64,000 nt of DNA from Melampsora larici-populina 98AG31 (Eukaryota; Basidiomycota; Pucciniomycetes; Pucciniales; Melampsoraceae). The notes under the pieces were generated by a model. It was not told the origin of the DNA. It saw only the letters and a program-made list of their open reading frames with translations, and did not search any database. The stretch spans positions 2,966,524-3,030,523 of the forward strand of contig NW_006768766.1 in assembly GCF_000204055.1 (NCBI RefSeq). The letters are read 5' to 3'. A program made the translations under genes and the position numbers. Positions 31,424 to 41,935 of this stretch are shown here, in pieces (position 1 is the stretch's first letter; each line of letters opens with the position of its first letter).

Positions 31424-32938
31424 TGATGTGTTATTATTGTGGTCGGGAAGGACATGGTCACAACAGGTGTTCAGACAAGCAGAGGGACATCAATGATGGT
31501 TATGTCACTGAGCAGAATAACACTTATATTCTGTCTAATGGTGCTGTTGTGAAGTGGGATAGTGCTTGACCCATTAGGACGGTGGTGGCAGACCATTCAC
31601 TTCAGGTCAAACAGGCAAAGCAGGCGGCGGCCAACTCTGCGGCTGCACGGGCAGTGGGAGCTCAACCTCTGGTCCAGGCAGCTCCAGCGCCTCCCGTGGC
31701 TCCGGTGGTTCAAGAAAAGGTGGTGGTGACTGGGGTTCTTACCAAGGGAACTGATGGAAATCCTCAACTTCAAGAGTTGAGAGCAAATTGTGGTGTGTTG
31801 GAGGAATGGAAGATGCCTTCTATTTCAAGTTCCAGGCTCAAGACCAAGACAGCTATGGCCGGGGCAGGAACCAAGGTGTATGATGTGGAAGTTAAGAGAA
31901 CACGAGGAAAGGTGGAACCAGTGGGAACAGCAAGGAAGAAGAGGGCAACAGTACAGGAGGAGGAAGGTAGGATGGATGTAGATGAGCTTGAGCAAATTGT
32001 TGGAGAGGTTTCAAGTGATGATGAACCACTTGCAAGATTGATAGACAAGGAGGTGGGGAAGCAGAAGGCAACAATTCTAGCTCCCAGGGTTGATAGAAGT
32101 GAGATTCTAAAGGGAAGGTTTGAAAGGCCAGTGGAAAGGCATCATGAAGGTGTCATGGATAAGGTAGTGGAGAAAATCATGAGGACTCAGATCCAAGCTG
32201 AAGTTGGAGAGTTGTGTGCAATCTCGCCATCACTGGCAGAGCACATCAAGAAGCAAGTCTCAAAGAGGAGGGTGGTGGTGCCTCGTATTCTCCAACCAAT
32301 GAGAGCTGCGGCGGGAGGATTGGACGAAGAAGAGTCGGTGGAGGATAGTGAAAGTGATGATGAAGATGTGTTGTACTCTTGTCCATTAGGGTACTTGGAT
32401 ATTATGCTTGGTGGAAAGAGGAAAAGGGTGAAGGCATTGGTGGATTCTGGCTCCCAGATCAATATCTTGCCAGAATCAGTGGCTCAGGAGCTTGGACTGG
32501 TCTCAATGATACCAGTTAAATCAGGGGTTAGGGGTATTTGAGGACAAAGAACAGAGTTGGTGGGTATTGGGGAAGCAGTAGAGGTTGGAGTAGGGACAAA
32601 GGTTCAAGGAACGGCCCACTTCTGGATTGCCAAGGAGGACAAATGTCCAATCTTACTGGGAAGGCCTTTCTTAATGGACTTCAGGGCTGGTTTAGAGTTT
32701 GGGAAGGCTATTGGTGAAAGGATGACCTTAAGGGATGAGAGGGGCATCTGGACAAGATATACAATTTGTCAGCCGGAAGATGGATCATGGGAGCGGGAGT
32801 TGGACTTTGGCGAGAAGAGGACAACAGTGGTATGGAAGGACAGGGAAGGATTATGTAAAGATATGGTGTTGGAGGAGGATTCCTGGGATGCTCCAAATTA
32901 TGTGGAGGAGGCTTCTGGAATTGGGGATCATTTGTTGT
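31424..32938 (+). pseudogene. gag-pro 3' part: zinc knuckle and aspartic protease
   Basis: This is the end of Gag and the protease of the large element. A CCHC zinc knuckle (CYYCGREGHGHNRC, C-x2-C-x4-H-x4-C) at 31429-31470 would bind the RNA. A TGA stop at 31567-31569 interrupts the frame, which reopens into an Ala/Val/Pro-rich linker, a Lys/Asp/Glu-rich region and a retropepsin-like domain: ALVDSGSQINILPESVA carries the catalytic DSG (normal DTG/DSG), and CPILLGRPFLMDF resembles the hydrophobic second half. A second TGA at 32539-32541 lies within the protease. Both TGA codons could derive from CGA by C-to-T change. The frame ends at TAG 32936-32938. Nothing resembling reverse transcriptase follows. 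Confidence 0.85.
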
Positions 32939-34890
32939 AGGGGGTGTTGGTGAATCAATGGGCATTCAGCATATATAAAATCCAAGTAACCTTGGATGTC
33001 TATCACCAACTAGTAGCAAATATTGGGACTTGGTGTATAAAGAATTCTCAATCTCTGTTTCATTATTTTATTTTGGTTTCTTATCAGATTTTCTCTTTTT
33101 CTTTTTCATTTTTCATTTTTCAGTTTCATTTTTTTATTTTTATATAGGTCACATAATTAAACAAAATTAGCAGGGGGCACGGGTTGGGTACAATGTATAA
33201 CATTGCAAGAAGAATTAGTCAAATTACAATTAAAATCAACAAAATGGATTACTGCTACAAAATTTTTCATTTCTCTCTTCTCTATTTTCTTTATATCTCT
33301 TGTTATTCTTGAAATTTTATCTCAAATCAATTTATTGCTTTATCATTTTCATCATCTCTTCTTTTTCTTGGTTTCTTTTGGTAATTGGATATGGCAGCTG
33401 AGGACGGTGGACCAAAGGAATGAATGGATGGTGGAAATTAATTACAATAATAACAACTTAAAATCAACATCAAAACAATCAAAACAACAATAAGTAGTAG
33501 GGTACGGGGTGGGCACAACAAATCAATTCAAAATCAAACAATACAAATCAAATCAATATATTATTGGAACACTACTTATAAAACTCAAAATTACTCCTGT
33601 TTAAGGGGCTTTCTCTTTCTTCTTTTTCTTTTATCTCATTTTCTTCTTTTCTTTTCTTTTTTTTCGGTCATGGTAGGAGGACATATAGGGGATTATTAAA
33701 ATTTAAAATTCAAACATCAATCAACAACAACAAAAATAATCATCTTTCTTTTTTCTCTTTTTCTCTTTTCTCTTTTTTTTCTTTTCTTCTTGGTGGGATA
33801 TAGTGGTGGAAATTGGGTCAACTATCAAAGCCGCATGGGCAAATACATGAGGTCAAAATCACAAGTCATTGGGCGAAGCATACTTTACAATCAAGTCATT
33901 GGCGTAGCGACAGTTTTTCTTTTATTTTTTCTCTTTTTTTTCTTTCTTTTCTTTTTCTGGTGGATGTGCAGCGGGTATAAGTCATACAACAAAATCACAA
34001 GTCATAATGGGCAAAACAATCATAATTACAAATCACAACAACATGTAGTAGGGGGATAGGGGATGGCTACTAAGGTAGATCAAAATTTAAAACAACAACA
34101 CAATATAAATGGATTACTACTACATACAAACTTTTTTACTTTACTTTTATTGGATACTGAATAGTTACTTGGGCGGCGGAAGGTTATTCTTGGGGCGGCG
34201 GAAGCAAATTTGATGTTGAAGGCATTGGGGCGGATGATGGATTCTTGAGATATATTGTTAGGATTACTGGGACAAACTCCAGGTTAAAGTTATTAGAATT
34301 GGTATATTGATTACGGTAACAAATTGGAAATTATTTTGTCAGGACTAAGGAATATGGTTACTGAGGTTACGTTAGAGTTTTTTTTTTTTGAGAAATTGGG
34401 AATAAGAATATGATCATAAGTGTTAAGGTCGGAAAGCGGAAAATTATGTGGAAGACAATCTAAGTTGGTACTGGACAGCAAAGGAGTAATTATGGGGTGG
34501 AAGATATTGGTATAGAAAAATAAAATTAAATATAAAACACAAGGATAAAAATAAAATACATCACAGAAATAAAGTTAAAAATAGAACAAAATAGAAACAT
34601 AAAAATATAATAACAAAACAACAAATGGGGTAAAAGGGAACGGATTTAAGGACTGGGTCTCAGATTTAAGTTGGGGGAGGTGGCACAAGGTTACTCAAGT
34701 TGAGGTTTTTTATTCAAGTTGGGGGAGGTGGCACATGAAGTTTATACAAAAGATTTTTTTGGGTTTTATTACTTTTTCAAGAAGAGCGGGGATGAAGATA
34801 ACAAATCAAAAAGAGGAAACAGTCTATGTGCAAAGAGAAAGTGATAACAGGAAAACAAATGGTTGAAGAGAAAATATAGGAAGAAGGAAA
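32939..34890. other. Noncoding region of the LTR element
   Basis: AT-rich with several poly-T/CT tracts and no credible coding frame. In a complete Ty3-type element pol would lie here. Two copies of TTGGGGGAGGTGGCACA (34671-34687 and 34719-34735) repeat the core of the polypurine tract found at 36415. Confidence 0.6.
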
Positions 34891-34894
34891 ACAA

Positions 34895-36151
34895 TTATTC
34901 AGTCTGGTCATGAGCTCTTTTCTTGCCTTTGTCTCTAGAGTTTCGGTTTCCGCTAGCTATAGAATCATAAAAGTCAGGAGGATGAGAGGAAGGAGCAGGG
35001 GTCAAATCAGGATTATCAACAGGAGGAAAGTCATAATGAGCAGGACAAATGTGCTTGGCACCGGACAGGCGATACAACATATCTTGAGCAACAAGGTTTT
35101 TCAGTTGGTTGGTAAGGGTTTTCCTAGCAAGACACTCATCAGGATTATAAGATTTCCATATGTTCCAGTGGGTAGTCAATAAAGAAAACATGGCCTCAGT
35201 CAAAGCGATGGTCGGGTCTCGGGGATCAACATGATGAGGAGTACCACCAAGTTCATTAAGTTTATCAGCTTCATCAATTGCCCGGGCAAACCATATCTTG
35301 GCACTAAGGTCCTTTCCAAAAATTCCGTTGAAATCTTCGATGTGTGTGCGGCCGTTGGGGTTGCGAGAAGGAGGACGGAGTTGAGGTTCAGGAGGAACAG
35401 AGGTTGACGTACTGGCGGAGGGTTCGTCAAAGTTGAAGTTTGAGTTGAAGTGAGATGGGATAGCAGGAGGTAAAGGTGGTTGTGGTGGAGTTGGTGATGA
35501 AGGGGTTCAGGAGTTGAAACCTTGGGTGGAGCAGGAGTAGGTGCAGGTTTGGGTGGTGGAGCAGCAGTTGGGACTTTGGGCATGAATGCAGGTGATGGTT
35601 TGGATTTTGGGTTGGTGTAGAACGCTCGTGGTTGGGTAAGAATAGGTGGTGGTCTGGGTTGAGGTGCTGAGGTGGAAGCCTTGGGTTTGACAGGGACTTG
35701 AGGAGGAAGAGGAGCATTACCACCATTATTCCATAATCTGAGATCAGCTTTCCAGAATTCAAGGTCAGCTGGTTTGGGGCGAGAGGGAGCGCAGGTCCAG
35801 GCTTTGACTCTCTTCAAACGGGCAGCGGCGGATTCGAACTCAGGTTCTTGGACATAGGTGGTTGAAGGGGGATGAACTTGGATTTCATCACTTAAGTTTT
35901 CATAAGTAGTAGGCCACACTAAGAACAAATGGGGTGAGAAGGGTGACATGTCAGTATTGGGGGATTTTTTTGAATAAGCAGGAGGATACAAGTAGAGGAG
36001 GGGACTTACCACAAGTCAGTTTGTCCCTGTGACATTGATCGCACCTTCCGTCACTGGTGATGGGGAGTGACTCATGGACCATCCAAGTACAGGACCGACT
36101 TTCATTCAGGCATTCTACACAACTTTGAGGGTGGATAGGTGGAGGTCTCAT
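34895..36151 (-). CDS. Antisense spliced gene with Zn2Cys6-like motif in the LTR element
   Basis: Read on the minus strand. Exon 1 (36151-36010, 47 codons plus one base) starts MRPPPIHPQ and contains two C-x2-C-x6-C halves separated by 15 residues (CVECLNESRSC and CDQCHRDKLTC), close to the fungal Zn(II)2Cys6 binuclear cluster, whose linker is usually shorter. A 91-nt GT-AG intron (36009-35919) joins in frame to exon 2: WPTTYENLSDEIQ, a region ending DLEFWKADLRLWNNGG, a long Pro-rich linker, then a conserved-looking C-terminus (THIEDFNGIFGKDLSAKIWFA, ALTEAMFSLLTTHWNIWKSY) and a basic tail (DKGKKRAHDQTE). A one-base loss in a C-run near 35505 shifts the frame, so this copy is probably not fully functional as sequenced. 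Predicted length is about 387 residues. It lies convergent to gag-pro. Its function is unknown; DNA binding is inferred only from the Cys pattern. Confidence 0.65.
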
Positions 36152-36414
36152 GGTTGGTGGTGAGGTTGATGTGTAGAGGAAATAAACAAAAGAGGAACAA
36201 GAGTTTTTTTTAGTTGATGAGTAGTGAAATCGAGAGAAGAACAGGATTTTAAAAAAATTGATGTTGAGTTTTGGGTATAGAGAAAATTTTTGGGATAAGT
36301 TGGTTGAAAGTTGAAGTTGTGAAAGGTTATGGATTTTTAAATAGAGTGATATAAAGGTTGAACAGAGAAAGAAAAATGATGAAGGAAATGTTTTAGCTGA
36401 GGACAGCTAATTTG

Positions 36415-36425
36415 TTGGGGGAGGA
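36415..36425 (+). promoter_or_regulatory. Polypurine tract
   Basis: TTGGGGGAGGA immediately precedes the 3' LTR start at 36426, the standard plus-strand priming position. Confidence 0.8.
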
Positions 36426-37666
36426 TGTGGAAATAAAAATCACTCGAGTCTTTTTTGGGACCTTTATATATAGGTTTTTTTTACTTTCTTTTTTTTTATC
36501 TGGGGTCACTCTCATTCTCAAGCTCAGCTCAAAGCAGTCAAAATTTTGCTTTTGGGGGCTTTTTTCATTGCAACAATCCCAGCAACCAAGGGACAAGGCA
36601 AAGGAGAAACAATACTAGGCTGGGCAAAACTAAACAACAACTAGGCAAGAGATCCCATTTCAATTTCGTTTTTGAAGGGCTTATAACCAAAAGAGAATCT
36701 AGACTGAACCAAAAGAAGGGTAGTCAGAAGGGGCAGTAGCTACAGAGGAAAGAAAAAAGAAAAAAAAGGAAAAGTCTTACCCAACTTGGTCAGAATCAAA
36801 AATCGATTTCGATTTTTGAATCCAAGGGTGGAAGATGGTAGTGAGGGCTGTGGGTGTAGTAGGGTTAGAAAGAAGTTACAATCTAAATAAGATAAACAAG
36901 GAAAGGACTAACCTGAATCGGGCGAAATCGATAAATCAATTTTGATTTTGAAGTCAGGGTGATGAAGAAGGTGAAGAGAGTGGGGGATGGTGACGAGTGG
37001 GCTGGACTGAGTGCGAAAAGCCTCGATCCGTTTCGGAAACGATTGTTTCCGATTGGAACCGCCGGAATCGAATAAAGCATCTTCTATCGAACAAACAAAG
37101 GAAGAATCATTCAATCAGTAATTAGAATAGGTGAGAAGATGATCATGAGAAAGGCAAACCATACTTACATAGGTTTGATTAGGTCTGGAGTTGTTGGAAC
37201 TATAAGGAGCTGGATCGATTGTGTGCGAGGGGTTTTTGTATTGAATCATCTCGGATCGAGTTATCGTATCAAGAGTGTGTTTTTTTTGTAGAGTTCTTTT
37301 CTTTTTTTTGACCATTATCGAGTTGGATTCCTAGTTAGAAAGGAGAAACCAAAAAAAAAAAAGAAGATAGAAGTTTTTTTTATTGTTTAGTTCATTGCCT
37401 CCGTAGTGTAGCGCGATTAAAGGAAAGGTCTTTAGGAAAAAAAGACTTACCCTTTTATTTTGACTGTAAGGGTGTTAAAGACCCTTATCGGTGATTTTTT
37501 TTGAGAACCCTTAGAGCATCTCCAATCGTTGGCGTCAAATTTGGCTTTAGCGTGGGTAAACTTAGAGATCTTTAGTCAGGGTCAACTAAACTAAAGCCAG
37601 TTCCCACAGTCGTTGTCTGTAAGGATGGAGTTAATCCTAGTTAATCCAAATATACAGACTGTGTCC

Positions 37667-38073
37667 NNNNNNNNNNNNNNNNNNNNNNNNNNNNNNNNNN
37701 NNNNNNNNNNNNNNNNNNNNNNNNNNNNNNNNNNNNNNNNNNNNNNNNNNNNNNNNNNNNNNNNNNNNNNNNNNNNNNNNNNNNNNNNNNNNNNNNNNNN
37801 NNNNNNNNNNNNNNNNNNNNNNNNNNNNNNNNNNNNNNNNNNNNNNNNNNNNNNNNNNNNNNNNNNNNNNNNNNNNNNNNNNNNNNNNNNNNNNNNNNNN
37901 NNNNNNNNNNNNNNNNNNNNNNNNNNNNNNNNNNNNNNNNNNNNNNNNNNNNNNNNNNNNNNNNNNNNNNNNNNNNNNNNNNNNNNNNNNNNNNNNNNNN
38001 NNNNNNNNNNNNNNNNNNNNNNNNNNNNNNNNNNNNNNNNNNNNNNNNNNNNNNNNNNNNNNNNNNNNNNNNN
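37667..38073. other. Assembly gap (407 N)
   Basis: 407 N inside the Harbinger element, probably covering the 5' exon(s) of its transposase. Confidence 0.95.
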
Positions 38074-38107
38074 TCTTCAATCTAATTTAATATCTACATT
38101 TCATATA

Positions 38108-39139
38108 GGATTGCTGTCTGCACTAGGACTTTCACAACCCAGAAGATCACCGCTGCACTGAGACAGTTGGCGTATGGAACTGCTGCTGATGGTTTAGATG
38201 ATTACTTGAAAATTGGAGAAAGTACTGCAGTAGAATGTTTAAAACATTTTGTACACGATATCATCGAGATTTATGGAAAAGAATATCTACGACCTCCAAA
38301 CTCTGAAGAGCTGGAAGTAATACTGAAGGAAAATGAAATGAGAGGCTTCCCAGGATGTAAAGGGAGTATAGATGGCATGCACTGGCTTTGGAAGAACTGC
38401 CCTCAAGCGTGGGCTGGTCAGTACGAGGGGAAAGAAAAAGGAACCTCAGTTATACTGGAGGCTGTTGCTTCAAAAAACCTACGTATCTGGCATGCCTTCT
38501 TTGGGACACCAGGAGCTCTAAATGATATTAATGTCTTACAGAAGAGTCCGTTGTTTGATTCATTCATCAATGGTAGGTTTTTCGCATTACATTATGTAGG
38601 ATAGATCTGACTGATTCTACCCTCCAGGTTCTGAAGATCAAGTCCATTTTGAGGTGAATGGGAACCATTACACTCGTGGATACTATCTAGCAGACGGGAT
38701 CTATCCTCCCTGGCCCGTCCTCATCAAATCCATTCAAAAACCTTTGGATGAAGCGAGTCGACATTTCTGCAAGCTGCAGGAAGCGCTGAGGAAAGATATC
38801 GAGCGCGCTTTTGGTGTGCTTCAAGCGAGATGGCATATCTTAACTCAACCATGTCGGCTTTGGAGTCTCAAGGAAATGACTGAGGTGATCTTATGTTGCA
38901 TCATCCTCCACAACATGGTTGTAGAGGATCGTGGTGAACTTGATCAAGTCACCATAGACTATCGGACAAAACACGGCCTTAGAATCCATCCAAATCGAGT
39001 CGATCCACAGTTATCTTATACGCTTGCTGAGTACTATGTTACCATGTCACAACTACGAGATCGTGATCGACACTTACGCTTGATGAATGATCTCAAGACG
39101 GCGATGTGGATGAAACGGGGCTCTGGTCGTAATGATTAG
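38108..39139 (+). CDS. PIF/Harbinger DDE transposase (5' part in gap)
   Basis: This is the nuclease that would cut and join the Harbinger element. The visible frame enters after a probable acceptor (TTTCATATAG, about 38107) as IAVCTRTFTTQKITAALRQLAYG and continues to the stop at 39137-39139, with one GT-AG intron from about 38574 to 38628. Catalytic motifs are recognisable: GFPGCKGSIDGMHW (first Asp), PGALNDINVLQKSPLF, YYLADGIYPPW (second Asp) and KDIERAFGVLQARWHIL (Glu), the order of the DDE_4/Plant_tran family. A conserved tail CCIILHNMVVEDR follows. No stop or frameshift is visible, so the element may be intact apart from the unsequenced start. Confidence 0.9.
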
Positions 39140-39455
39140 GAACTCATCACTTCCTACAAGTTTTACTAACTTGTTATCATGTAGTTTGTCTCGATTTCAC
39201 ATATCTCATGAAGATGGATTGTGTATCTTTCTTATTTTCATATTCTCTCACATGCCAAGTTGTTAGATGCCAAGTTGTTAAAAGCATACATGAAAATGAC
39301 TTGTATTTCAGCTATAGTATTGAGCAGCCAAATCGATAGAACAAAAAAAATCGAGTGAACAAAAAAAATAAAAGTGTAAAACATGAGATGAGATGAGATC
39401 CACTAAATCGGATACAACTAATAAAAACTATTGAGGTTAAGTTTAAACTACTAAT

Positions 39456-40372
39456 CTAATCATCAGCTTGACCCTCTTCATCATTTGAGTACTTCTTCAA
39501 CAATCTACTTTTCATCAACTTTAAAACAGCTTTGGACTCTTCATCTGGACCTAAGTCGGGAGAAGTTGTTAACACTTTCATATCCTCGTAATAAGCGTGA
39601 CTTCTCTTAGCCTCAGCATCGATTTGAAGAGCACGATCAGCGAGCTTGTGTCCTTGTTCTAGCACCGGAAGCTTTCGTTCCTGAATGTCTGAAGCTCGCT
39701 TGAGCTCTTCAGTCCTCTCTGTATCTAAGTCAGCCTCTTGGCGTTGTCGTTTGGCTTTTTTTTGGCCAATAGGACGTTCAAACGGGTCGGAAGAAGGTGG
39801 TGGTGGTGATGAACGTGTAGAAATGATAGGCGAGCTGATGGAGGATGAGACTGAAGTGTTGACTGAGGATTTCTTGAGCGGATCGATGGGTTGAGCCCAT
39901 TTAGGATGTCGATGCAACACCTGCCACGCCACCTCATCTTCAAACACCTCCTTAGTTTGATTAAAGTACTCCTTCTTAGCTATACCCATGAAGTCGCTGG
40001 GAGCGGATCCGCTAGGAGGGTTCCGGACAATTGGCCAGTAGATGGCGGAGAATTTCAACGTAGCGGTGTTCAGAGGTTTCCAACTAAAGATCCAATCAGT
40101 TCAAGGTCACAAAGTCAAAGGTGAGTCATATAAACTCACTGGTTCTGGACCTGTTTATCTGTCCGCTCGATCCAGTTGTGGTTCTTGGCTGCTTCGTTGT
40201 AATGCTCAGCCACCTTTCCATAGAATATCGCACCAGACTGATTATTTGATTGAATCGTGTTCTCGCTGACAGTGACCCACGAAATTGCCAATTGCTCGTC
40301 TTCTAAAACGGTCCAGTTGGGTGATCGAGTCCTGGCTGCTCGTGTAGTACTCGGAGTGGATCCATCCATCAA
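39456..40372 (-). CDS. Harbinger partner protein, MYB/SANT-like
   Basis: This is the second protein of the Harbinger element, which in the family binds the TIRs and helps bring transposase to the nucleus. It starts at 40372 with a short Ser/Thr/Arg leader, then a trihelix MYB/SANT-like domain (SPNWTVLEDEQLAISWVTVSENTI, GKVAEHYNEAAKNHNWIERTDKQVQN). The frame joins across a GT-AG intron (about 40059-40135) to HWKPLNTATLKFSAIYW. The rest resembles the plant NAM-associated C-terminal region: DEVAWQVLHRHPKW, a Ser/Pro linker, a basic RPIGQKKAKRQRQ nuclear-signal-like patch and a charged coiled coil. It stops at 39456. The frame is intact. Confidence 0.88.
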
Positions 40373-41183
40373 GAGAAGGTTTGATGAGGTGTGTGATGAG
40401 GCGTGGTGAGAGTGATGTGGAGTGGTGTGGGTGTTGGTGAGGTGGGTGCAGGGTTTGATAGGGTGAGACGGGGTTAAATCAAGGGTCGTGGAGTTAGTTA
40501 ACGCCGGGGTTAGCTGGGAGTAAATTTGACGCCGCTTGAAGATTTTTTAAAGAATATTTAACTAACCCCGGCCTAAAGATTCACGGCTGTGAATTTCGGG
40601 TCGGGTTTAGTTAAATATTTAACTAATCCGCCCCGTTAATCCAACGATTGGAGATGCTCTTATAGTGGGAATTCCAAAAGTTGGATTTTTATTTTATTTT
40701 TTTATTTTACTTAGCTAACTTAGGGGTTTTGTCCTAAGTTCCTAGGGGGTTTTTCTGCAGCTACAACTGTGAATTGCAGGGTTTTAGAGGGGATTAGGTG
40801 TGTAGGGTACCATTAGATTCAGTAGAAGTTGGAGAATAAGGTTTTGGGGGAATTTTCAAGGTTTCTATTATTTTTTTACTTGCTGCGGGAAAGTTTTTTG
40901 GAGAACTGCATTGGGGAACGTAGTAAAAAACAGCTTGTTTACATCTGTTTTTGAACCGTAGGACCTTTCCGGGGATCCTTAAAGCTGAACTAAAGCTTGT
41001 AGATTGGATAATCAAGGTTGGAAAGTTTATTCTTGGTGGTAGAAAGGTTGGCGAGGAGTGTCAAAGTGTATTTTTGAGGGCAGCTTAGCGGCGTTTTGGT
41101 TACGGCTCTTGGCGGTCTATCCGACTTGGGTTGTTTCTTCCCCTCAAGGCTCTGCCTACGCTCCACAGCGTAGGAGTTCTACA

Positions 41184-41212
41184 CCGGTTTCGCACTTAAT
41201 GATCCCCGCGGT
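41184..41212. mobile_element. Right end of the long-TIR MITE
   Basis: The sequence directly after the LTR element (CCGGTTTCGCACTTAATGAT then CCCGCGGT) completes the inverted arm begun at 20437-20544 and mirrors the left end at 20136. Confidence 0.75.
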
Positions 41213-41217
41213 GTAAA

Positions 41218-41930
41218 TAGCCTCTCCATGGCCCATTCAATTCCATGAGGGGATGTAAATTCTAACTTAACACAAGTCCCAAACTTGCAGGGGCTTTCTT
41301 ACCTTTGCAAGCCCAGTGCCCTGGAGAGGGACTTGGGACTCATCAGCTGCTTTTGGTGTACCAGCAGGGACCCAAAAAGGCCCTGCTCTTCTACAGCCTT
41401 GCATCTTCTGTAGTTTATACAATATAGATTTTCTGAGGAAAGCAAAATCTTCAGAACATCTAGACAAACAACTTTGGTTTTTGACATAGTTTGTTGATCA
41501 ATTATTAATCCTCTTGCAAGAGAAAGAATTTAGGTCTTTTGTAAATTTTGTTTCCAAAATACAGTCACCAAATCACAAATCACAAATCACAAAATCTTTC
41601 TCTCTTTCTTGAGAAAACTCAGAGCAAGATATGACAAATCTCAATAGACAGATCTGATGAGAATGGGAAAGACATGCAGTGTTTGATAGCCAAAAGGCTC
41701 TAACAACACTTAAAGCAATGCAATAAAAAAACGGACTCTGGAGTCAGTCTTGCTCTGGCCGGCTCAATTCTGGCTTGTACATATTTGCTCGTGCACCTAG
41801 GTGGAAGCACCGGCATGATATAGCACCGCACCGCACCGCATCATATGAAGTTCATTTCTCTGACTTTCCAAATCTTGTGTGTGACGGTCAACTTATCGCC
41901 AAAACAGATACAAATACGCCACTTCACGAC
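41218..41930. other. Intergenic stretch upstream of the CLC gene
   Basis: No supported gene. It includes an imperfect palindrome around 41268-41345 (ACAAGTCCCAAACTTGC against GGACTTGGGACT), an AATCACAAATCACAAATCACA triplet near 41571, and a short (CGCAC)n-like run near 41825 just before the predicted CLC start. Confidence 0.45.
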
Positions 41931-41935
41931 TTTCA

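Larger units (their letters stand above)
37514..40659 (+). mobile_element. Complete PIF/Harbinger element
   Basis: 3,146 bp including 407 N. TIRs are perfect for 19 bp (GAGCATCTCCAATCGTTGG at 37514 and its complement ending at 40659), flanked by TTA at 37511-37513 and 40660-40662, the typical 3-bp TWA duplication. It carries a plus-strand transposase and a convergent minus-strand MYB/SANT-like gene, the standard two-gene layout of autonomous PIF/Harbinger elements. Confidence 0.95.
36426..41183 (+). repeat. 3' LTR of the gag-pro element with nested Harbinger
   Basis: 4,758 bp as written. Without the Harbinger element and its duplicated TTA it is about 1.61 kb, equal to the 5' LTR. Differences from the 5' LTR are few, and several are CpG to TpG/CpA changes. 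Confidence 0.9.
20541..41187 (+). mobile_element. Pol-less gag-pro LTR retrotransposon with nested insertions (~20.6 kb)
   Basis: 5' LTR 20545-22254 and 3' LTR 36426-41183 both run TGTGGAAATAAAAATCACTC... to ...GGAGTTCTACA and are nearly identical apart from a gap and a nested transposon. CCGG flanks both ends (20541-20544 and 41184-41187). TGGTGACTCCACTGGGGC just inside the 5' LTR is in the primer-binding position, and TTGGGGGAGGA abuts the 3' LTR as polypurine tract. After subtracting the nested elements the internal region is about 6.9 kb: a gag-pro frame of roughly 1,060 codons, then about 3.5 kb with only a minus-strand gene. I found no reverse transcriptase, RNase H or integrase motif on either strand. 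This architecture matches the TR-GAG/LARD classes of trans-mobilised elements. Confidence 0.9.

Noticed and set aside
31770..32462. Minus-strand Ser-rich ORFs opposite the protease
   Set aside because: Shadows of Glu/Lys/Gly-rich coding sequence of gag-pro.
32939..34890. Possible reverse transcriptase region
   Set aside because: I looked for the YxDD box, the integrase HHCC and DDE patterns on both strands and saw none; the region is AT-rich with poly-T tracts.
37613..38161. Frames made mostly of N near the Harbinger gap
   Set aside because: Only the gap keeps them open; no coding evidence.
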